Program-made: the position numbers and the translations under genes
DNA from: Thermococcaceae archaeon
GTDB taxonomy: Archaea > Methanobacteriota_B > Thermococci > Thermococcales > Thermococcaceae
Assembly (NCBI GenBank): GCA_026986455.1
Contig: JALSON010000350.1
Coordinates: 1-7,030, forward strand
Reading direction: 5' to 3'
DNA: 7,030 nt
Notes under the pieces: generated by a model
What the model was told of the DNA's origin: nothing
Databases searched by the model: none
The model's input: only the letters and a program-made list of their open reading frames with translations
Shown here: positions 1-5,594 of the stretch, piece by piece
Layout: every line of letters starts with the position of its first letter
Numbering within the stretch: the first letter of the stretch is position 1

Positions 1-1650
1 TATTCCGATGTTGTCCGCAGCTTTGAAGTAGACCTTGAATGCCATGCCCATTTTCGGCTTGCTTGGAAAAGTATATGCTATCTTAACCTCCGGCTTCTGG
101 GTGTCCTTCTCCTTGCTCACCACGATCTGGCTAACGCCCACCGGAACCGTGGCGTTGATGAGCATGTAGTTAGTGCCGTCAATCGTCCTCTCTCCCAGGA
201 CGGTGTAGGTTATGTTGGTTACGCTGGGGTCGACCTTGGCACCTTCAGGTATAACGAGGGTTATCGGGCCGCTTACACTCTCGTTGAGCTCGTTGATGAA
301 CTTAACGGCGGTTCCATCTTTGCCGTGATGCCTGAAGACTATAAACTCCTGCGGAACCGGGACGCTCATGAAGTCGCTCCTCACCTTGTCGTTCTCAATC
401 TTAACGTGCACCTCCGGTTCGACCACTGTTCCGTTGTCGTAGACATATATCAGGTTTGAACCGTACCACGTCGGGCTGTACCTCGGGTTTGTGTGCGGGT
501 TGGTTTCCTTATCTGGAGCACCCGTTGCTGTGAGGGTTATGAACCAGTGCTTGTTGCCGTTTTTGTCGATGTAGAGCCAGTACATGTCGTGGTGTATGTG
601 GCCCGAGAGAACGAGTCTGATGTTGTACTTGACGACGTCTTCAAGGAAGCGCCTCGCCACATCCGGTTCGCCCGCCCAGTACCTCAGGTAGCCCTTGAGT
701 TCGTTCCAGTCGCTGTCGCTGAAGGGGTCGAGGCCCCTGAGGATGCCGCCGAGGTAGTTCCATCTCGGCGAGAAGAAGTAGGGATGATGCACGAGCACTA
801 TGGGGATCTTGCCCTTGTGCTCCTCAAGAACCTTCTCCATCCACTCAATCTGGGCCATCTCGGGGTGTCCTTCCTCTCCCCTGCTGTCGAGGCCGATTAT
901 TATGAAGTCCCCTATGACCTCGTAGAAGTACCTCGGACCTATGAGCTTCGAATAGACCGTGGGCGGGTCGTCATGGTTTCCTTTTATATTTATCACGGGA
1001 GTTCCTGCGGCAACAGTTCTGCTCAGTATGTTGTATAGAATCTGATAGCCCTTTATGTCACCGGAAGTATCGACATCATCCCCCGTGTTGAATATGAAAT
1101 CAACCCCCTGCATCGCCCAGTAAGTGTATGCGCTGTCCGTTGCCACGACACTGTGCAGCGGGATAACCGGCTGGCAGAGCTTGGCTAGCTTCATAGGGCT
1201 CCTCTGGAAGTATTGCTTGCACACATAGCCGACTTTGGCACCGCTGGTTATGTGGGTGTCGCTCACCTGAGCTATCTTCAGAACCTTCGGATATTCCTTC
1301 AGAACCACCAGCCCGTTTGGAAGGGTTATGTCGCCCTTGTTTGACTTCACCTGAAGGAAATAATCATCCGGAACAACGTTTTCAGGTATTTTAACCTTCA
1401 GGAGGTTGCCGTCCTTCCCGACTATTTGAAGGTTGTAGGGACCGTGCAGGACTGACACTATGGTCAGCTGGCTTATCTGAACCCCATCTTTAACCTCCAT
1501 GGTTATTGTATCCCCCGGAACGCCAACAGCGGGCACCCCTATGCTGGGTGTAACAAAGATATCGCTGGGGTATACCTCTGCCTTCGCTGCCGGCATCTGC
1601 ACCAGGAAGACCATTAAGAGGGTCAGGAACATAGCAGCGGCTCTCTTCAT
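1..1650 (-). CDS. Exported calcineurin-like metallophosphoesterase, C-terminus cut by window edge
   Basis: Predicted secreted phosphatase or phosphodiesterase with a two-metal active site; 550 residues are visible and the frame is still open at base 1. It starts at ATG 1648-1650, preceded by AGGTGAT at a usual distance. Residues 1-24 form a signal peptide (MKR, hydrophobic core, AKA before E25). Residues about 25-120 look like a beta-sandwich domain. The catalytic domain follows with the full motif set of the family: DTH 131-133, GDDVD 190-194, GNHD 224-227, HH 288-289 and GHIH 350-353. From about D516 (DTQKP) a second Ig-like domain begins and runs off the edge. The spacing between the first two motifs is about 60 residues, longer than the roughly 30-40 I expect, and this stretch holds the only two cysteines of the visible mature protein (C144, C159). 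The gene has its own promoter after the DUF447 gene. Thermococcal proteins of this kind often end in a membrane or sorting anchor, which cannot be seen here. Family assignment is firm; substrate is unknown. Confidence 0.93.
   Translation of the reverse strand, partial: MKRAAAMFLTLLMVFLVQMPAAKAEVYPSDIFVTPSIGVPAVGVPGDTITMEVKDGVQISQLTIVSVLHGPYNLQIVGKDGNLLKVKIPENVVPDDYFLQVKSNKGDITLPNGLVVLKEYPKVLKIAQVSDTHITSGAKVGYVCKQYFQRSPMKLAKLCQPVIPLHSVVATDSAYTYWAMQGVDFIFNTGDDVDTSGDIKGYQILYNILSRTVAAGTPVINIKGNHDDPPTVYSKLIGPRYFYEVIGDFIIIGLDSRGEEGHPEMAQIEWMEKVLEEHKGKIPIVLVHHPYFFSPRWNYLGGILRGLDPFSDSDWNELKGYLRYWAGEPDVARRFLEDVVKYNIRLVLSGHIHHDMYWLYIDKNGNKHWFITLTATGAPDKETNPHTNPRYSPTWYGSNLIYVYDNGTVVEPEVHVKIENDKVRSDFMSVPVPQEFIVFRHHGKDGTAVKFINELNESVSGPITLVIPEGAKVDPSVTNITYTVLGERTIDGTNYMLINATVPVGVSQIVVSKEKDTQKPEVKIAYTFPSKPKMGMAFKVYFKAADNIGI
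1579..1650 (-). other. Signal peptide of the metallophosphoesterase
   Basis: The first 24 residues have a basic start (K2, R3), a hydrophobic core from about A4 to V17, and a small-residue cleavage pattern A-K-A before E25. This is a classical Sec type I signal rather than a lipoprotein signal, since there is no cysteine. It places the phosphoesterase outside the cytoplasmic membrane, on the same side as the ABC binding protein. Confidence 0.85.
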
Positions 1651-1653
1651 GGT

Positions 1654-1660
1654 ATCACCT
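1654..1660 (-). promoter_or_regulatory. Ribosome binding site of the metallophosphoesterase gene
   Basis: AGGTGAT on the minus strand, 3 nt before the ATG at 1650 (5 nt counted from the GGTG core). It matches the archaeal anti-Shine-Dalgarno complement and supports the chosen start. Confidence 0.75.
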
Positions 1661-1666
1661 ATCAAG

Positions 1667-1683
1667 AATCAATCTCATTGATT
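1667..1683. promoter_or_regulatory. Palindrome overlapping TATA box, candidate operator
   Basis: AATCAAT-GAG-ATTGATT on the minus strand is a perfect inverted repeat with 7-bp arms and a 3-nt spacer. It overlaps the last three bases of the TATA box and lies between it and the expected transcription start. Archaeal repressors commonly bind there to block polymerase recruitment. It does not match the GTTnnnAAC pattern of SurR or the TATCACn5GTGATA pattern of TrmBL1. Its role as an operator is inference from position and symmetry only. Confidence 0.4.
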
Positions 1684-1694
1684 ATAAGTTTTCC
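1681..1694 (-). promoter_or_regulatory. Archaeal BRE/TATA promoter of the metallophosphoesterase gene
   Basis: On the minus strand GGAAAA (1694-1689, BRE-like purine run) is followed by C and then TTATAAT (1687-1681, TATA box). With normal archaeal spacing, transcription would start near 1658-1663, giving a leader of only about 10 nt that just includes the ribosome binding site. The elements begin immediately after the DUF447 stop codon (1699-1701). The phosphoesterase is therefore probably transcribed separately from the transporter operon, although read-through is possible. Confidence 0.65.
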
Positions 1695-1698
1695 TTTC

Positions 1699-2301
1699 TC
1701 AAAGCACAGCTCCATGAAAAAGCTCCCTCATGCGGGCCATCATGAATTCCGCAAGCTCACTTTTGCCACCCAGATGTCTATGGAGCCCGTAATACTCCTC
1801 AATTTTTGAGCTAAGTTTATTTATCAATTCGCCATTTCCGGTTTTTATTGCGAGCGGAAGCCTTGTGAAATGCACCGCCATCTCAAGGAGTGCAGAGTCG
1901 GCCCTGCTGAAGGGCCTCAACGGCAGGCTCCCTTCAATCTCTCCCTCCGGAGTCATAACACACTCAAGGATTCTGCTCCCACCGAGCTCGTCTTTCCAGA
2001 ACCTCTCCCTGAACTCGACCCTCCCGAAAATGCCGGGCAGGCCCCTGATATACCTCCACATACCAAACTCCCCAAATTCCAGATTAGCTTTCATGTTGAG
2101 GGCGAGCTTTACGAGCAGTTCCACATCGTTCGTTATCTGAACCGAAACAAAGGGATGTTTCTTTATTTCCTCAGAACTCCTCCCGCCAAAAAGCCTGAAA
2201 GTCAGAACACCCCCTTCCCTTGAGACCCCGATGGTGGCTGCATTGTTCCGGGTTACAAGAACAACCTCATACACCCTGCCTTCCTCAAAATATTCAATCA
2301 T
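1699..2301 (-). CDS. DUF447 family protein, putative FMN-binding split-barrel
   Basis: A 200-residue cytoplasmic protein of the DUF447 family, mostly archaeal, whose solved members have a flavin-reductase-like split-barrel fold. The reaction is not established. Family marks seen are an N-terminal Y11-E-V-V strand followed by N20-A-A-T-I-G-V26, and the helix motif F131-S-R-A-D running to T146-R-L148, corresponding to the conserved NRA...E...V.xTRL segment. No signal peptide or membrane segment is present, and the length is normal for the family. The ATG at 2299-2301 is preceded by GAGGTGGT at 2305-2312. The gene lies 28 nt after the ATPase stop, so it could be the last gene of the transporter operon, but the gap contains T-runs that may reduce read-through. 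A functional link to the transporter is not implied by the family. Confidence is high for the family and low for any function. Confidence 0.88.
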   Translation of the reverse strand: MIEYFEEGRVYEVVLVTRNNAATIGVSREGGVLTFRLFGGRSSEEIKKHPFVSVQITNDVELLVKLALNMKANLEFGEFGMWRYIRGLPGIFGRVEFRERFWKDELGGSRILECVMTPEGEIEGSLPLRPFSRADSALLEMAVHFTRLPLAIKTGNGELINKLSSKIEEYYGLHRHLGGKSELAEFMMARMRELFHGAVL

Positions 2302-2312
2302 GCGACCACCTC

Positions 2313-2329
2313 AAACAGAAAAGAAAAGG
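2313..2329 (-). terminator. T-rich stretch after ATPase gene, possible weak terminator
   Basis: Directly after the ATPase stop codon the minus strand reads CCTTTTCTTTTCTGTTT, containing two T4 runs and one T3 run with no stem-loop before them. Thermococcal RNA polymerase can terminate on T-runs without a hairpin, usually runs of five or more. This is therefore at best a partial terminator between the importer genes and DUF447. Confidence 0.3.
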
Positions 2330-3391
2330 TCAGAGCTGCTTTGGAAGAACGATTATGTCATCCCTGCTGATGTGGAAGGTTACCTCTCCCTGGGGTCTGA
2401 GCTCTGCAGTTTCCCTGTCCGCCATTGTTCTCGCTATTATCCTCGTTTCCCCGAAGAGTCCTATGACCTCCGTGAAGAAGCCGTAATACTCTATGAGGTC
2501 GACCTTTCCGGTTATGGATATTCCGTTTTCAACCGGCTTCAGGCTCACCCTCTCGGGTCTTATGACAATGACGACGCTGTCGGATTTTTCCGTGTATGTT
2601 AGCCCATCCAGCCTGAAGTGTTCGAACTCCACCGTGACCTTGTCCCCATCCCTCTCCACGACCTTTGCGGGAATGACGTTTGTCTTACCCATGAAAGATG
2701 CCACAAATTCAGTCCTCGGATTTTCGTATATTTCCCTCGGCGTGCCCACCTGCTCCACGGTTCCGACGTTCATCACAGCTATTCTGTCGCTTATCGCCAT
2801 GGCCTCCTCCTGATCATGGGTAACATAGAGCACGGTTATGCCAAGCTCCCTCTGGATTCTCCTTATCTCGGAGCGCATCTCAAGCCTGAGCTTTGCGTCG
2901 AGGTTGCTCAGGGGCTCATCGAGGAGGAGGAGCTTTGGCTCAACAACGAGCGCCCTTGCTATGGCCACACGCTGCTGCTGACCTCCGGAGAGCTGTGTTG
3001 GATACCTGTCCTCAAAGCCGGTGAGCTTGACCAGCTCAAGGGCCCATTTAACCTTCTTTTCGATTTCATCCTTCGGGAACTTCTTCACCTTCAGGCCGTA
3101 GGCAACGTTGTCGAAGACGCTCATGTGGGGCCAGAGGGCATAGTTCTGGAAGACCAGGACAGCACCCCTCTCGCTTGAGCTCATGTAGGTTACCTCATCC
3201 TTGTCGAACCATATCTCCCCGCTGTCCGGAAAGTCAAGGCCTGCTATGATCCTCAGTGTCGTTGATTTTCCGCATCCTGAGGGCCCGAGGAGCGTAAAGA
3301 GTTCTCCATGCTTTATATGCAGACTTATTCCCTTCAAAGCCACCGTTTCGCCAAAGGTTTTAACTATATTCTCAAGTCTGACCTCAACCAT
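2330..3391 (-). CDS. ABC importer ATPase with TOBE domain (FbpC/PotA-like)
   Basis: ATP-hydrolysing subunit of the importer, acting as a dimer on the cytoplasmic face of the permease. The protein has 353 residues from the ATG at 3389-3391. All nucleotide-binding elements are present: Walker A GPSGCGKST 36-44, Q-loop Q82, signature LSGGQQQR 134-141, Walker B LLLLDEP 154-160, D-loop SNLD 162-165 and switch histidine H192. Residues from about 238 to the end form a C-terminal TOBE-type regulatory domain, as in ATPases of the ferric iron, spermidine/putrescine and maltose importers. The length is typical. A GTG nine bases upstream is in frame but lies inside the GAGGTGG ribosome binding site, so the ATG is preferred; it leaves a 10-nt gap after the permease stop. 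The protein looks fully functional. The group is certain, the transported substrate is not. Confidence 0.96.
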   Translation of the reverse strand: MVEVRLENIVKTFGETVALKGISLHIKHGELFTLLGPSGCGKSTTLRIIAGLDFPDSGEIWFDKDEVTYMSSSERGAVLVFQNYALWPHMSVFDNVAYGLKVKKFPKDEIEKKVKWALELVKLTGFEDRYPTQLSGGQQQRVAIARALVVEPKLLLLDEPLSNLDAKLRLEMRSEIRRIQRELGITVLYVTHDQEEAMAISDRIAVMNVGTVEQVGTPREIYENPRTEFVASFMGKTNVIPAKVVERDGDKVTVEFEHFRLDGLTYTEKSDSVVIVIRPERVSLKPVENGISITGKVDLIEYYGFFTEVIGLFGETRIIARTMADRETAELRPQGEVTFHISRDDIIVLPKQL

Positions 3392-3396
3392 TCTTC

Positions 3397-3403
3397 CCAC
3401 CTC
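3397..3403 (-). promoter_or_regulatory. Ribosome binding site that decides the ATPase start
   Basis: GAGGTGG on the minus strand overlaps the permease stop codon TGA (3402-3404) and sits 5 nt before ATG 3391 (6 nt from GAGGTG). The competing GTG at 3398-3400 is part of this site and would have no ribosome binding site of its own. Confidence 0.8.
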
Positions 3404-5594
3404 ATGTCAGGCCTATGAACGAATACTTCTGCTTGGTTATAAAATTGACAAGCACGATTGACGTTATCTGGACGGTTATAAGCAGCACACCAAGAGCCGC
3501 GGCTATATTGACGCTCCCTGCGGCCGACATCATGACATCCTTCATGAACGCTGTTATGGGGGCCTTTTCCATGTTAAGGGAGCCGAGGGTTATGCCGACG
3601 CTCGTTTCGCTCATTGCATAGACGAAGCTGAGCATTGCACCGCCGAAGACGTTGAGCGAAATCATGGGCAGCAGGATGCCTGTTATCGTCTTCCACCTGC
3701 TCGCCCCCAGATTCATTGATGCCTCTTCAAGGGATACATGAACCTGCTGCAGACCGGCATAGACCGAACGCGCCGCAAATGGAAGCCTTCTGATGGAGTA
3801 TGCGAGTATGAGCACGTATGCAGGATTGAATCCCTTGAGGTTTGTCGGATCAAAGGGAGTTCCCGGGAATATCTGGTGGAAGAAGTAGAAGTACCCCATG
3901 GCCACAACGATACCCGGAACCGCTATCGGGAGGATGACTATGCTTTCGAGGACAGGAGTTAGCACACCCTTGAACCTGCCGGTTGCATAGGATGATGTTA
4001 TCGAAAGGAGGATTATCAGTATAACCGCGAGGAAGGAATATGTGAGGCTGTTGATGATATACCGTCTCACATCAGAATTTCCAAGCATCTGTTTGATATA
4101 GCTCAATGTAAAGCCACTCTTCTTACCTACCGGGAGATGCGAAACATTTGCATTTATCCTCGCTGTTATATTCAATCCCTCATCTGTTATCACGCCAGTT
4201 CCTTTCACTTGGCCATTAACATAACCTACAGCAAAGCCATATTTCTTTGTTTCACCTTGAAATCTTGCATCAGATATTTCACCTTCTATGATAACCTTAT
4301 TTCCCCTAACATGTGCAGTACCTTTAAAAAATCCCTCAAGACTTCCATTCATAGGACCGATTTTTCCTTTTCCTGCAATTAGTGTCCCCTGGAAAAAGCC
4401 CTGAAGGGGGACGGCTCCCTCTTTAAATTCGGCATTAGTCAGTATAACCCCTGAAATCTCTCCGGGAATTCCGGTAACATTGCCAAAGATAGTCTGTTCT
4501 TCTGTAAATGCCAGGTGGATAACCCCGAGCTGAGGCAGTATTGTGAAGATCAGAAGCGGGAGCATGATGAGGTATATGATGATGGCCTGCCAGTTCTTCG
4601 GCTTAGCTACGCGGGGCTTCCATCTGCCGCCCTTGCTTATCATGGCATACTGCCTTAAGCTCACGTACTTCCTGATCCCGAGGAATGCCAGTATGGCAAG
4701 TACCAGCATTATTATCGAGAGTGCAGCGATCAGAGGGCTCCTTTCACCGGTTCCAAAAAGGAATTTGCTGAAGATTTCATAGGACATGAGCTTCTTCGCC
4801 AGCGGGTCACCGTGGAAGACGATTGGCGCCGCGAGATCCTCAAGGCTGAATATGAAGACAAGAGTTGCACCGGCCGCTATTCCCGGAAGGGCCAGGGGGA
4901 ATGTTACCGTCCTGAAGAGATGGAAACCCCTGCTTCCTAGGTTTTCCGCCTGCTCCTCCAGCGTCGGATCTATGTTGATGAAGCTGGCATAAGCGTTGAG
5001 GTAGACTATGGGGTAGTAGGTTATTGCCTGGGCAAGTGCAACACCCGCAAGGCCATCGATTTTAAGCCTGAAACCGAGCAGGGGATACAGGAAGTAGTTT
5101 ATGAATCCGTATTCGCTGAACATTGATTTGATAACATAGGCATTGACAAATGGGGTAACAAGCAGGGGAATAAACAGGGCTATTCTGAAGAAGTTCTTCC
5201 CCCTGAAATCATACCTCGCCATCAGGAAGGCAAACATTGTCCCGAGTATCGAGGCAAACAGGGTTACAATTGCTCCGACAATCAGGGAGTTCAGCACAAT
5301 TCCGAAATCCACCCCCCTGATAACATAGAGCGTCTCACCGGTTCCGGGCATTATGGTTTTATCTATCAAATTGCCCGCCGGGGGAAGCTGGACATAATCC
5401 GCAGTTCCCAGAATCTCTTTAAACCAATGAAGCGATGGATGACCACCATATGAGAAGGCAATTAACAACATGGCCAGCACTGGAATTATAAGAAACAGCA
5501 ACAGATACAGCAGGGGAAAAAGATAGGAAAATGAAACGAGAGGCTCAAAGAGCGGAGTACCGAAGAGCCTCTCACTCCACTTGCTCACCTTCAT
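3402..5594 (-). CDS. Fused two-unit ABC importer permease (FbpB-like) with extracellular insertion
   Basis: Integral membrane channel of the importer, 730 residues with both permease units in one chain, as in ferric-iron-type (FbpB) systems. The first unit has hydrophobic segments near 21-47, 97-123, 136-157, 183-205, 239-262 and 288-306; the second near 336-362, 513-537, 546-572, 592-605, 648-668 and 697-718. Each unit has the cytoplasmic EAA loop that docks on the ATPase: E213-E-Q-A-E-N-L-G220 ending LPG at 236-238, and E623-E-A-S-M-N-L-G630 ending LLP at 641-643. Fused permeases of this group are usually about 500-600 residues. The excess is mainly a block at about 366-495 between the first two membrane segments of the second unit, plus a longer first loop at about 49-95. 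By topology both lie outside the cell. The start ATG overlaps the binding-protein stop (ATGA) and has GGAGGTG 5 nt upstream, indicating translational coupling. Substrate is not determined. Confidence 0.94.
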   Translation of the reverse strand: MKVSKWSERLFGTPLFEPLVSFSYLFPLLYLLLFLIIPVLAMLLIAFSYGGHPSLHWFKEILGTADYVQLPPAGNLIDKTIMPGTGETLYVIRGVDFGIVLNSLIVGAIVTLFASILGTMFAFLMARYDFRGKNFFRIALFIPLLVTPFVNAYVIKSMFSEYGFINYFLYPLLGFRLKIDGLAGVALAQAITYYPIVYLNAYASFINIDPTLEEQAENLGSRGFHLFRTVTFPLALPGIAAGATLVFIFSLEDLAAPIVFHGDPLAKKLMSYEIFSKFLFGTGERSPLIAALSIIMLVLAILAFLGIRKYVSLRQYAMISKGGRWKPRVAKPKNWQAIIIYLIMLPLLIFTILPQLGVIHLAFTEEQTIFGNVTGIPGEISGVILTNAEFKEGAVPLQGFFQGTLIAGKGKIGPMNGSLEGFFKGTAHVRGNKVIIEGEISDARFQGETKKYGFAVGYVNGQVKGTGVITDEGLNITARINANVSHLPVGKKSGFTLSYIKQMLGNSDVRRYIINSLTYSFLAVILIILLSITSSYATGRFKGVLTPVLESIVILPIAVPGIVVAMGYFYFFHQIFPGTPFDPTNLKGFNPAYVLILAYSIRRLPFAARSVYAGLQQVHVSLEEASMNLGASRWKTITGILLPMISLNVFGGAMLSFVYAMSETSVGITLGSLNMEKAPITAFMKDVMMSAAGSVNIAAALGVLLITVQITSIVLVNFITKQKYSFIGLT
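4112..4499 (-). other. Inserted glycine-rich, probably beta-structured domain in the permease
   Basis: Residues about 366-495 of the permease interrupt the second unit after its first membrane segment. The stretch has no hydrophobic membrane segment, is rich in Gly, Val, Ile and Thr with alternating polar and apolar residues, and carries GFFxGT twice. N-glycosylation-type sequons occur (N372-V-T, N416-G-S, N475-I-T, N483-V-S), which fits an extracellular location. By hand count bases 4141-4380 are about 37% G+C, while 4501-4560, 4621-4680 and 4921-4980 are about 52-55%. I recognise no named domain; the repetitive glycine pattern loosely resembles beta-helix or bactofilin-like folds, which is inference. 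Confidence 0.7.
4317..4406 (-). repeat. Two-copy GFFxGT protein repeat inside the permease insertion
   Basis: Residues L397-Q-G-F-F-Q-G-T404 and L419-E-G-F-F-K-G-T426 are near-identical and spaced 22 residues apart. The DNA of the two copies has diverged (the first uses CTT CAG GGC, the second CTT GAG GGA), so this is an old structural repeat rather than a recent duplication. Confidence 0.7.

Noticed and set aside
493..1038. Plus-strand open frame of 181 codons
   Set aside because: It is antisense to the metallophosphoesterase, whose catalytic motifs lie in the minus-strand frame here; the plus-strand product shows no family features.
1651..1663. GATAGGTGATACC as a TrmBL1 glycolytic-motif site (TATCACn5GTGATA)
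   Set aside because: Only one half-site is present and it coincides with the ribosome binding site; the second half is missing.
2350..2358. ACATAATCG at the end of the ATPase gene as a TATA box for DUF447
   Set aside because: It is a weak match with no purine-rich BRE before it, and the spacing alone is not convincing.
2618..3178. Plus-strand open frame of 186 codons
   Set aside because: It is antisense to the ATPase nucleotide-binding domain, which contains Walker A, signature and Walker B on the minus strand.
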